From NCBI GenBank assembly GCA_018398765.1, contig JAHBMJ010001934.1, forward strand, positions 1-46,974: 46,974 bases of DNA, read 5' to 3'. Positions 31,346 through 41,664 of this stretch are shown here, piece by piece. Source of the stretch: Chromera velia (Eukaryota; Sar; Chromeraceae). The translations under genes were made by a program, and so were the position numbers. The notes below the pieces were generated by a model that was given only the letters and a program-made list of their open reading frames with translations, did no database searches and was not told where the DNA came from. Position 1 is the stretch's first letter, and each line of letters starts with the position of its first letter.

Positions 31346-34300
31346 CTTTCTTTCTTTCTTTCTCTGGTTGCACACAGGCCCCGAGACCGCCTGGTTGATG
31401 AGTAACTGCCTGGTCAAGAACATTCAGTTTGTCACAAGTGAGCCGAGAGGGGAGGAAAGAGAAGGGGAAAGAAGAACTTGCTCTGATGATTCTTGGGAGT
31501 TGATTCCTTCCAGATCGATGGAAGCATCTGTCTGCCTGTTTGTCTGTAGTGTTCATGGAGAAAAGGAGGGAGAAGAAGAAGAAACATATAGTCTGTCTCT
31601 CTTTCTCTATGTGTATGCGCGTGTGTGCGTATGCATGAGTACAGAAGAACATCCTCGTCTCTCTGATCGCATGCGTGCATGCAGGCATAGATACATGTAC
31701 CGTACTACAGGCCGACCCGTATGCGTAGATAAGGGTGTACTCTCTGTTTGTTCTCTCTCTGTGCATCCATAGATCTCTGTGTGGGGGTGTGGGTTGGTGC
31801 ATTCCATTTTTGGGAGCGCTTTGTGATGCTATCCAGGACTTCTATTTTTTCCCCTTTCTCCTTTCTCCCTTCGCTCAGGTGCGGCTGTCTACAGTCAGCT
31901 TCCGCTGGTGTCCTCTCCCCCTCTCCCTGAGTGCCTTTTTGTCGGGAGGTCCAACGTGGGCAAGTCATCCCTCATCAACCTGATCTGCAACAGGAAGAAC
32001 GCAGCCATGACGTCACAGACTCCTGGTGGGTCGTTGTCGAGATGCATTTACGTTCCGTGTATGTGCGCTGCTTGTGTTGCAATTCTCAAGGGCGGATCTG
32101 TTGGTGAGCGGGTCTTTCGCTTTCGATGGCGCCCCGTTGTCTGCGGGATGACCAGCTCGCTGAATGCATGCATGTGCTTCATTTGGCAGAGCTTGCTGAA
32201 GTGTCTGCTTCTTCTGTCTACATGTCAACGCATTCCTTCTGCACAAAGGTTCTACACTCACTTGATGCCTCGGTGCTGTTCCATCAGAAGTGAGTAATGA
32301 GGGAAAGGCAGATAGAGCAGTTGAGCCTTCCATCCATGCACCCGATGAAGAGTCAGAGAAGACAAAAGCAATGCAACCACACATCTATCCTTGTGCACAG
32401 TTGACACAATGGTATTGGTTGTTGAGTGAATGAGTGATGAATGGAGTGAATGCAGGGAAGACACAGCTGTTCAACTTCTTTGCCGTCAACGCGCCCCCCT
32501 CGTTTGAGCGCGTGTCCGCCCCCAAGAAGAAGAAAATCGGCAGGAGCCTTCCCATGGCCCCTTCCACTTCCGGTTCTGCCCCCTCGTCCTCTTCTGGGGG
32601 TGTCTCCAGTGAGGAGCGAGAAAGAGAAAGAGAAAACGGATTTGCAAGGGGGAGAGACAGGAAGACAGGATCGTGGTACTTGGTTGATATGCCGGGACTT
32701 GGCTTTGCAAAGGCGACCAAACGGTTGGTAGATTAGGAATTGCTGAACTGCCAGCGTAGCCCTTTTTCTTCTTCCTCCCTCCCCTGCTTCCTTTTCTCCT
32801 TTCTTCTTCTGGTCACCAGAAGGAAGTTTGAGAGATATGTACATTCTAATGTTTGCGTTTTGTTGCCTTGCGAGAATGTCACCTTCAAAAGAGTGTGTAG
32901 AGGAGGATCCCTGTCGGAATAGGGGATAAGAACTGCCAGAGGAGGGGAGGGGGCATGAATGGAACTTTGCTTGTTGCTCTCCTTTACAAGCACTCATGGG
33001 TATCTCTATTCAGACCTCACTAATTTTTATGTCTGTAAGTATTTTTTCGTCTCTCCTTCTGTTTGATTCTAATTGTTGTGTTGTTGTCTGTATGCCGTCT
33101 TTCAGCCATCCGTGACTTTTCCCTCGCTGCGTGTAATCCTTGGCTTTCAGGATGCGGACGGCCTGGCGATCTGTCGCGCTGGAGTACCTGATCTCCCGTC
33201 CGTCTCTTCGTTTGGTTTTTCACCTAGTGGATTCTCGTGTGGGCCCGCAGAAAGAGGTTTGTAGGCCGGTGGCAAGGGTGACTAGGAAGCAAATAGCCGT
33301 GACAGGCGAAAACGCAAAAGTCAGAAGAAAGCAGAAGTAGTAGTAGTAGTAGTAGAAGAAGAAGAATGGGTCAACCTGGTTGTCTTGAGTGTGGAGGCGC
33401 GGGGGGAGGTTCGGGGGCAAATCAGAGCGTTCATGTAAGGCGGAAGGAGAGGCGTCGATGGATTTTCATTTTGTTCCTACTAATCTGGAGTTTCTTTTCT
33501 CTCTATGTGTCTTCCACATGTTCCCTTTGTCTTCATTCAAAAGACACGGCCTAACAGAGTCTGTCCACAAGGACGCAAACAAACAGGGGCAGCGATGGTG
33601 CAGATGGAAGAGGAGGACAGGAGAGGAGAGGAAAGCTGAGCTGCCCGCGGGGAAGGGGAAGGCCTCACGTCTCGTCTCTTGGTTGCCTGCAGGATTTGTG
33701 CAGTTGCTGTCTTTCTGTCTTCCTCTGACTCCCCCCCCCCTTTTCTCTGTGCGAGAACGAGCGCACTTTTTGTATGCCTGCCTGTATGTCGTACGAATGT
33801 TGTTTTCTTTGTTTGTTTCTTTCTTTCTTTCTTTCTGCTTTCAGGACATGCGAATCCTACACTTGATGAAGGAGGGACTTACTTTTAGAGAAAGAAAAGG
33901 GTGAGTCAGGATTAGGATTAGGATTGATGTTCCGGAATCCCCGCAGTCCACTGCCGGGTATCGGCTTGCACTGGTGTTACAAAGGAATGCTGGGACATGG
34001 AGGGGTAGCGAATGGCATCAGGGTTGCACCCCTCATTCACCCAAAGTGCCTCGATACACACGGGCCTTGCGTGTTTTTCCATTCGCTTCCATGGCACTGA
34101 ACTCATAAAAAATGAAATACCTTTTTTCCCTTTCGGAGACATCCCGCTAGTTTTTCTAGTCTGTCTGAGGGGAGGCTTGTGTGGTATTCGAACCATTCAT
34201 CCAGGCTCACAGTTCGAAAAGAGAAGAGGGACATTTCACCCTCCTGATCCAAATTTGTGCAGGGGCAGGGTCCCATTCAGTCTGTGTGTGGTGTTGACGA

Positions 34301-34569
34301 AGTGCGACAAGAAACCGTGCAAGGCTCTTCGGGAGCAGTTCCGAGGAGAGATCCGATCGTTAGGAGAGACGGCGGGTAGTGCGGGCAGCAGCAGTGTGAC
34401 CATGGGGGAAGCAGGGAGGAGCGCTTCGTATCGGGCCACTAGGGAGATGCTGGCGTCAGTGTATGGGGGGTTGAGGGGGTGGGCATCTCTGTATGTGTGT
34501 GTCGCTCCCTCACTCACCCCCTGGCTGTTTTTCTGTCTATCTATGCTGTCTCTGTCTGGCTATTCCTCT

Positions 34570-34607
<38 letters not shown>

Positions 34608-34684
34608 CGCTCCCCCTTCCTCTCTTTTTGTGTCTCTTTCCCTTCCGTTCCCCCCCTCTCTCTGTGCATACAAAGACATGGGTA

Positions 34685-34729
<45 letters not shown>

Positions 34730-35259
34730 GTGTGCGTGCGTGCAGGAAAGCGGGATTCGGGGACTCTGTAGCGATTGTGGAAACGAGTTCAAAAAGCAGA
34801 GAAGGAAGGTGAGAGCGAGAGGGGCGGACAGACCGGATTTCATGATGACCTTTTTCTTTTTCACTGCTATCCTTGTCTTGCTGCCAAAGAAGCCACGCAG
34901 GACACGACCTGACTTTTCCCATTGGAAAGAGAGTATTGCCCTCTTGAATCGGTTTTCCACCGACAGAGTTTTTTGCTGACTAACTGACTGACTGACTGAC
35001 TGACTGACTGACTGGCCGACCCCTCCAGAATTCTGCGCATCGCAGAAGTTATGCCTTTTTGTTCACACTTGTCTAAGTAGTCGCTTTTTGAGTCTTTGTG
35101 AAAATCTACCGCCATGGGTAAGAATTCTTCAACTCGTGATGCATATCTACTCACAATTTGTACTTTTCACCTTGTTGCCTTCTCTGAATTTCTTTTTGCA
35201 GAGATGACCTTTGGTGGGAACTTCGAAATGCCGTCGTTGGTCTCGAAGGGGGCTCATGA
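28174..35259 (+). CDS. EngB/YihA-type GTPase with long N-terminal extension, plastid-targeted
   Basis: GTPase of the EngB family, which assists large ribosomal subunit assembly. Model exons: 28174-28344, 28608-28800, 29086-29195, 29585-30674, 31378-31437, 31879-32025, 32456-32723, 33151-33256, 33845-33900, 34263-34460, 34746-34808, 35202-35259; phases agree throughout, 839 aa. The leader has a hydrophobic core ending [12 protein letters not shown] (Phe at +1). Residues about 58-520 match nothing I know and include an Asp/Glu run near 310-330. The GTPase domain has G1 GRSNVGKS (564-571), QTPGKT (G2 area), G3 DMPG (668-671), LVDSRVG, G4 TKCDK (746-750) and G5 TSSK (813-816), ending DDLWWEL. A Ser/Lys-rich insert of about 55 residues precedes G3. 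The exon 4 donor lies in a (GT)n tract and is placed only by phase, so separate upstream and GTPase genes remain possible. Confidence 0.85.
30671..30738. repeat. (GT)n with CG-rich end at an exon 4 donor
   Basis: The repeat starts directly after CTGGAG at the end of the long exon and offers GT donors in every phase; it ends in GCGCGCGCGCG. Confidence 0.93.
31316..31364. repeat. (TC)n / (TTTC)n polypyrimidine tract
   Basis: It lies immediately 5' of the acceptor CACACAG (31377) and serves as its pyrimidine tract. Confidence 0.9.
33907..33990 (-). repeat. Dispersed repeat, module B copy 3 (reverse, in an intron)
   Basis: The reverse complement reads GTGCAAGCCGATACCCGGCA ... GGGGATTCCGGAACATCAATCCTAATCC. 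It begins a few bases after the exon 9 donor, so the AATCCT tail abuts the splice site. Confidence 0.75.
34567..34744. repeat. (CT)n(CG)n and (GT)n in an EngB-gene intron
   Basis: (CT)n then (CG)n at 34567-34611 and (GT)n at 34690-34744; the latter ends at the acceptor GTGCGTGCAG. Confidence 0.92.
34977..35014. repeat. (CTGA)n in the last EngB-gene intron
   Basis: About nine CTGA units, the same motif that fills the phosphatase intron at 3.8-4.5 kb. Confidence 0.92.
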
Positions 35260-35840
35260 ACAATTATCTCATCAACCGAGCGAATGAGATCAAGTGGGGA
35301 ATCAATAAGCAATGAATCATACAAATTATTAATGCTTTGAAAGATTTTTTTTTGGAATGCTGCTACTAAGCTTACTAGCAATGGTGCTGCAAGCTGTGTG
35401 GGCACTGGAGAGACTGCACACTGGCAGTAGAGAGCCTAAGTCTAGCTCTAAGTTAATGCCAACGTGACGGTTCAAGTTAATTAGCTAGTTATTAAACATC
35501 GCTTTGCATGGTTGATAAACGAACTTGTACTAGCTTTGAAGACTAAGTCATACAGTCTCACACTAACATGATTGATCTACGAATCTATATAAATAATGTA
35601 CGACTACTATTATACTGTCACTCTGCAAGTACGTTCAAGTAATTTCTGTGCGTCTCGGGAGTCGGGAAAAGAACGTTCTTGGTTACTCAGAAAAGTGTGA
35701 AAGAAAACAGAAGAGTACTTCTCTCTTAGTTAGTTAGTTAGTTAGTTAGAGGATGCCTAACCCCAGTTGGAGCGCTAAGCTCCCAGGCGGCACATACATG
35801 CATGGTTGTTGTTTGTTAAGTCGCCGGTAGAGTTGATCAG
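35260..35840. other. Intergenic, 3' of the EngB-like gene
   Basis: AT-rich non-coding sequence, with one copy of a direct repeat at 35645-35738 (GAACGTTCTTGGTTACTCAG) and a short (TTAG)n run after it. No gene supported on the + strand; an antisense open frame (35151-35405) is treated as a finding. Confidence 0.5.
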
Positions 35841-36395
35841 TTAATCACTTTCTAGAATAGGGAGACAGACATCAAAGAGACAAACCGGATGCGAGCGTAG
35901 AAGCGATCGAATGATATTACGGATGAAGAGTTCAGATATACTTGTACCGGAGAGTGGACAGTTACAATCATTTGAATTAATGGATTCTAGCTCAGCCAGG
36001 CAGTGCAGGAATTCTCTTTCATCCAGCCACTTGGCACATGAAAAAAGTCTATGCATGAAGTCATCAACACACCGAATACAAGAATCATGTATACAGAGTT
36101 TGTGATCGTTACATTCACTGGCAACAGACAGAGCACTGCTTTCACCTTGTGGGTTAAATGAGAGCAGACGTAAGAAACTGAACAGAGAGCCGTCGGTTAC
36201 TATGAGAACAGATCGAAGGAGGGCGGAAAAGGAGTAGAGACCAGAAGCGGATTTGTTGCAAAGAAGAAACACAAACATGCGATGAGAGGAGGGAAAAGCT
36301 TGCTGAAGGGGGGTGAGCTTGGCAAGAGGAGGGAAATATGAAGAAGCAATAGCTCCCGCCCGCCACGTACAGACCTCTTCCACAACTGCATGTCT
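35841..36395 (-). CDS. Possible terminal exon of an unrecognised gene
   Basis: An open frame of about 184 codons starts after an acceptor-like CTTTAAGGGCAG and ends in TAA. Its composition is protein-like: Ser/Leu/Phe/Cys-rich with mixed helices, e.g. CIRCVDDFMHRLFSCAKWL and SISELFIRNIIRSLL. No motif points to a function. A further open stretch just upstream (36406-36624 and 36503-36769, -) could contribute an earlier exon, but I could not connect them. It lies between two direct repeats (35645-35738 and 36847-36938). Confidence 0.33.
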   Translation of the reverse strand, partial: RHAVVEEVCTWRAGAIASSYFPPLAKLTPLQQAFPSSHRMFVFLLCNKSASGLYSFSALLRSVLIVTDGSLFSFLRLLSFNPQGESSALSVASECNDHKLCIHDSCIRCVDDFMHRLFSCAKWLDEREFLHCLAELESINSNDCNCPLSGTSISELFIRNIIRSLLRSHPVCLFDVCLPILESD

Positions 36396-36659
36396 AGCTC
36401 TGCCCTTAAAGAAGAGAGAGCCGATGCCTTGAACTCTCCGACGCTGCTACCCGCTGGTGCCAGGGTGTTGCGGCACTCTTACTCCTAACGAACAAACAAA
36501 ATCTAGGCCAGCCCAATGAAGCAGCCACAAGGAGGCTCTCGAAAACTCTGGACAAGTGTTTCCCTTCCAGGTACGCAGCATTGCAGTGGAAACGGTGTGC
36601 ACAACCACTTCTTATGAAACACATTGTTTGAACCTAGGTTTAAACACAAAATTGCCAGA

Positions 36660-37165
36660 AATAGATTCATAAATGAACAGTGAAAAGTGTGAAAGAAAAG
36701 AGAAGTGAACACTCGATTCCCTACAAGGCTTTCCTTTTTCTTCTCTGTTTGAAAGTTTCTTTTCTGCAACTCCCTCTATCACCTCACCTTTTTTTAGTTG
36801 GACAGAACAACAAGAAGCAACCCATAAGAAGAGAGAGGGTTTTCCATTTCTCTCTGTGCGTCTCGGAAAAAGAACGTTCTTGGTTACTCAGAAAAGTATG
36901 AAAGAAAACAGAAGAGTACTTCTCTCTTTTTCTCACTTAGTCTCAATTCTTCGTTCTTTTTGTTTCTCGCTGAGTCTGGTTGAAGTTTCCTTTTCTTGTC
37001 ACTCTCTTTATTACTTCATCTTTCTGAGTCAGACAAAATAACAAGAAGCAACCCATAAGAAGAGAGAGGGCTTTACCGTTCCTTTTTATGGGTCTCACGA
37101 AAAGAAACGTTCTTGGTTACTCTGAAAAGTATGAAATAAACGTGTTTTCTCTCTCACCTGGTCTT
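36660..37165 (+). repeat. Tandem repeat of about 232 bp, two-plus degenerate copies
   Basis: ACAAGAAGCAACCCATAAGA recurs at 36809 and 37041, and CGTTCTTGGTTACTC at 36875 and about 37107, giving a 232-bp period. A further partial copy lies 1.2 kb upstream at 35645-35738. Confidence 0.8.
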
Positions 37166-37335
37166 AATCTCTTCTCTCCATTCTTTCTCTCCCTTTCTTT
37201 CTTGCGTTTCAACACTAAAAGTCATTTTACTTTTGGAAGCCTTTTGCCCCTCTGCCAGATGACCTCAGATTAGAACTAGAAAGTCATTCAAATAAAGGAA
37301 AAATCATGCTGCGTGTGCTTTTTCTTCAATTGTAA

Positions 37336-37700
37336 ACCGTTTGCGGCACAGGCTAGACCTGTACGGGCCAGCCAAGGAGGTCTGATACGTCTAGGCGCTC
37401 TCCTTGGAAGCTGCACATCGGACATTCGGCATTGGAGCGGGAGGCCAATCCTCCGGACATAAATCCTAATCCTAAATTTTAAATCCTAAAGTAATTTAGC
37501 TAAGTAATTTAACTTTGTAATTTAAAATACTAGTAAACTGAAGTAATTTAAATTAGAAAGCAAAATTACTAATTTCAGTCAAACTTAGGAGGTTAATCCT
37601 CCGTACATAAATCCTAATCGGTGCAAGCCGACACCTAGCAGTGGACCGCAGGGATTCCCGGAACATAAAATCCGATCCTATCCTATTCTTAATCCTAAGA
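37336..37700 (+). repeat. Dispersed repeats, module A copy 2 plus module B copy 2
   Basis: Module A (37336-37475) matches 7252-7405; module B (37619-37690) matches 23317-23395 and the reverse of 33907-33990. Both end CCGGA(A)CATAAA followed by AATCCTA units, and AT-rich sequence separates them. Confidence 0.75.
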
Positions 37701-38425
37701 ATAAATCCCTAGAATGGGCCTAGATAAATCCGTAGATAAATCTAAGTTTTGATAGTACGTGGAATTGGTTCAAATTGCTAGGTACACTGGAACTATAGTA
37801 TACCACAAGGAAAATTTCTAAAATTTTTTATGTCACAATGATTTGTGAAACAATAACTGTGATTTTAAAATTTTTTGACTGATTTAATAAAATCAGACTT
37901 ATGTGTGAAAAAAATAGTTGTAGATCACGGCTTAACACGTGTCGGGGGGCAGCGTCATAGCCGCTGCAGGCTGCGCAGACTGCATGCGCACATGCATGCA
38001 TGAACAAAACTTACATGCATGACCCTGCGTACCAGCTGTGCACAAACTCTTAAGCAAACTTGTGTAAACCTAGGAGTAGGCCATTAAAAAAAAAAAAGCA
38101 TTAAAAAAAAAATAAAAAAAAAAACCGAATAAAATTTATCTACAAAAATACCCCCCCTGCAAAAACTAAAAGAGGCTCAAACAATTTAAGACTAGTTTTG
38201 AGCTTCTAAAACCCCAACGAGTTTTTTTAAAATACTTACAGTTGTTTATAAGAACTTTTTTTTTACTCAATATATATCTTTAGCCCCTAGGTCTATATTT
38301 TCCTAGTCATTTCTTCTACTATTTCCTAGTATATGTCAATGTATGCAACAATACCTATGCTTTTTCTTTTATGACCTGGCTGGCTTCATCCGTCACCCGT
38401 CTCTCCTCTGCCTGAACACGGTTAA
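37701..38425. other. AT-rich non-coding island
   Basis: No gene. It contains a poly(A)-rich piece at about 38063-38160 beginning AAACCTAGGAGTAGGCCATT, which resembles, in inverted orientation, the end of a similar piece at 42465-42492. Confidence 0.5.
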
Positions 38426-38769
38426 GGCGCATCAGCGGGTTAACTTACTAATGATTAGTGACTGATTAAGGTAAAGCAATAATCATTAGTAGGTCATTCA
38501 ATAATTTTGATAATGATTACTAACATACTTTTAGAGAAACGCATAATGATTATGAGAAGTACCTAATCAGAACAATCATTATCCGTCTATAAAAAATATC
38601 TGATTAGAATAATCATTATTCACAACATGTACGTTTTTTATGAATACGTATCAATCTATAGCTACGCAACTTCTTTCGTCTCTCTCGCAGTACACGACAC
38701 TTAGGAGACGGTACGAGACGACACTCAGGCTCGGCGGAGTCCTCCCATCGGTATGAGTAAGTTTCTAGA

Positions 38770-38879
38770 AATGCAGAGAGGGAGAGGGAGCGTAGAGGAA
38801 GCGGAAGGGGGAGAGGGACAGGGAGAGGGAGCTAGAGGGATAGGGAGAGGGAGAATTTAAAAAAGAGGGAGAGAAAAAA

Positions 38880-38910
<31 letters not shown>

Positions 38911-39002
38911 AAGAGAGGGAGGGAGAGGGAGGGAGAGGGAGGGAGAGGGAAGGAGGAAAGCTTGGGAGGAAGGGAGAAAGAGAGGGAGAAAAAGAGAGAG
39001 AA

Positions 39003-39045
<43 letters not shown>

Positions 39046-39088
39046 AAGACAGAGGGAGAGAGAGAAAGAGAGAGAGAAAGAGGGAGAA

Positions 39089-39119
<31 letters not shown>

Positions 39120-39128
39120 AAGACAGAC

Positions 39129-39180
<52 letters not shown>

Positions 39181-39186
39181 TCTCAA
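38770..39186. repeat. GA/GGGA-rich purine block
   Basis: About 400 bp of almost pure purine on the + strand, mostly GAGAGA, GGGAGA and GAAAGA units. Open frames on both strands are compositional. Confidence 0.93.
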
Positions 39187-40034
39187 AGAGAGTTTAGCTA
39201 CCCTCCTCCCCTGACGACTTATGGGACATTGGCAGTCAAAGACTAGGTCAAACAGGACGGGATGGAATGACTGAGTTAATGGGGGGGGGCATGGAGAGAG
39301 GAATTAAGACACATCTTCCTTTCCCCAACAGAAGAATCTGACTCTACAGAGAGAAAAGAAAGCAAAAGAAAGCTTCTGAAAGCGGACAGAAGCGGCATGG
39401 AATATATAGATGGCCGCTCGCGTAGACGGCCTTTCCTATAGGGCCTTTCCAATTGGCTGCATGTCGATCTAAAATTTGAAGGTTGCTGAAGGACATCCCG
39501 CTAGCGGCGTTTCGAATCTCAAAGCCATGCAGCGGGAGCCATTTGTGCCCTATGCAACATGAAGATGAACTTCGAGGAAATGCCAAGCTACTTTACTAGC
39601 TTTCGGTTTCAAGCCAGTGGTCTGTTTTCATAGCGAAGCTGGCGTTTAAGCCATGCAAACAGGCCGCAAGCTGTATGAAGGTCAGACAACCTGACGTGCA
39701 TGCATCGGCTCACCAGCGGCCGGCCGCATGGCCACGCCGCCGCGCGATTCCCCCCCCGCCGCCCCGCGAATATATTTCCCGAAATGCGCTTGCAACTGCT
39801 TTGCGGGTTTTTCCCGAAGTTCGTATGCGGCTAGCTGCTTTTCGGGACCCGCGGCCATCCCGCGGAGCATCGTTCAGCCATCGTCCACTGCCGTCTAGCC
39901 GTATACTGTGCATTCCTCAAGTTGGCTCTGATCGAGATGCTCTGAGCTGCTTGGAGATATTAAAGTGTTTCCATTGCACATTGCCGAGCTCAGACCGCAG
40001 AGCTCCATCTCTTTCCCATTCAGTACGCTGGCCT

Positions 40035-40690
40035 CACTGCAGCGAGGCAAACATTTTCGTTGGCGAGACTTCATGGCACGAGGAGTGAGTGTATCCTCCT
40101 CCATCTCGACGTCTCTCTTTCTTTTCCTCGCTCCCCATCTAGACAACAGTAAGGCAAACATTTTCCTTGACGAGACAGACCCTTGTGTTGGCAGAAAGCA
40201 GACTTCTGAGCAGTTCCACAGCACGAGGAGTGAGTGTATTCTCCCCCAACTTGACGTTTCTCTTCCTTTTCCTCTCTCCCTATCCAGACAATAGCAAGGC
40301 AAACATTTTTCTTGACGAGACAGACCCTTGTGTTGGCAGGAAGGAGACTTCTGAGCAGTTCCACGGCATGAGGAGTGAGTGTATCCTCCCCCAACTTGAC
40401 GTTTCTCTTCTTTTTCCTCTCTCCCCATCCAGACAACAGCAAGGCAAACATTTTCCTTGATAAGACAGACCCTTGTGTTGGCAGAAAGCAGACTTCTGAG
40501 CAGTTCCACGGCATAAGGAGTGAGTGTATCCTCCCCCAACTTGACGTCTCTCTCCCTTCTCCTCTCTCCCTATCCAGACAACAGCAAGGCAAACATTTTC
40601 CTTGACGAGACAGACCCTTGTATTGGCAGGAAGGAGACTTCTGAGCAGTTCCACGGCACGATCCTCCCCCAACTTGACGTCTCTCTTCCT
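40035..40690 (+). repeat. 145-bp tandem array with exon-like units
   Basis: Marker AGGAGTGAGTGTAT recurs at 40081, 40226, 40371 and 40516 (exact 145-bp period); a shortened unit precedes and a truncated one follows. Each unit has GAGGA|GTGAGTGT (donor consensus) and a pyrimidine tract ending CCAG (acceptor consensus), leaving an 87-nt (29-codon) block. One frame of that block is open in all four copies and reads NSKANIFLDETDPCVGRK followed by TSEQFH. The incomplete first unit breaks phase with the upstream frame at 39675. Confidence 0.88.
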
Positions 40691-41158
40691 TTTCCTCTCT
40701 CCTCATCTCTTCCTTCCTTTCTTCTTTCTTTTCTTTTCTTTTCTTTTCTTTTCTTTCTTTCTTTCTTTCTTTTTTTCTGTCTGTCTGTCTTTTTTTCTGT
40801 CTTTCTTTCTTCCTTTCTTCCTCCCTTCTTTCCTTCCTTCCTTCCTTCCTTCCCTTCCTTTAAGTTCGTTCCTTCCTTCCTTTCTTCCTTCCTTCTTTCC
40901 TTCCTTCCCTCCCTCCCTTCCTTTCTTCCTTTCTTCCGTTCAGACGGAATCTTCCCTTCTTTCCCTCCTTTTCTCCTTTCTTTCTCCCTCTATTCCTTTT
41001 TTCTTGCGTCCCTCCTTCCTTCATTCCTTCTTTCTTTCTTTCCTTCATTCCTTTCTTGCTTCCTCTCATTTTTTTTTTCTGTTTTTCCTCACTTTCTTCT
41101 TGTCTTCCTTCCTTCCCTCCCTCTCTTCTATCCGTCCTGTCTTCTTTCCTTCCCGGTA
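40690..41158. repeat. TTTC/TTCC pyrimidine block
   Basis: About 470 bp of nearly pure pyrimidine, mostly TTTC and TTCC units. The Phe/Ser/Leu open frames across it are compositional. Confidence 0.93.
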
Positions 41159-41664
41159 TGACTTCATATGAGCGGACCGCAGTACGTAGATTTTGAAAGT
41201 GTGCAAAAGCGCAACGTTAAAACTTTTTTATGCAGTGCTACTGGAAAGCCTGAAGCTGCATACAGTTTATTTCTGTGCATATGCGTTTACGTGTGTATGC
41301 TCAGGCTTTCTCTTTTGAGGAAAAGATGTCGATCGAACGTTTCTTTTATCAAAGATTGAAAGCCTAAACTGGTTAATGATGATTGAGATGATGACCAATG
41401 TGAATCATAATGATTACCATATGGTGGTGAAGTAAACGTTACGCATAATGATTTTCTTAAACGGATAGTCACTATATTTATCTCTAATTAGTAAGCAGAT
41501 CTTTAATAAATAAATAATCATTATTGTGAAATAATCATGATATTTATCTAATGATTATTGATTTACATAATACCTGACTAATGATTAGAAATGAATAGAG
41601 TGACTATTGGTATTGGGTAATCATTATTGAAACATAGCTTGAGTTAACCCACTAATGCGGCGGT

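Larger units (their letters stand above)
38426..41664. mobile_element. 3.2-kb segment bounded by terminal inverted repeats
   Basis: The left end GGCGCATCAGCGGGTTAACT and the reverse complement of the right end (GCCGCATTAGTGGGTTAACT) agree at most positions. Each is followed inward by about 200-280 bp dense in TAATGATTA/TAATCATTA. Inside lie a GA-rich block, a GC-rich part (39700-39900), a 145-bp tandem array and a TTTC/TTCC-rich block. No transposase is visible, so if mobile it is non-autonomous; the ends resemble those of long-TIR DNA elements (inference). Confidence 0.5.

Noticed and set aside
34160-34200. B-box-like GGTATTCGAACC, suggestive of a tRNA or tRNA-derived SINE
   Set aside because: No A box at the right distance and no cloverleaf could be folded around it.
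38857-39246. Arg/Glu and Leu/Ser-rich frames
   Set aside because: They follow from the GA-rich purine block on either strand.
40520-41171. Two long Phe/Ser/Leu-rich frames resembling membrane proteins
   Set aside because: They are readings of a nearly pure pyrimidine block.
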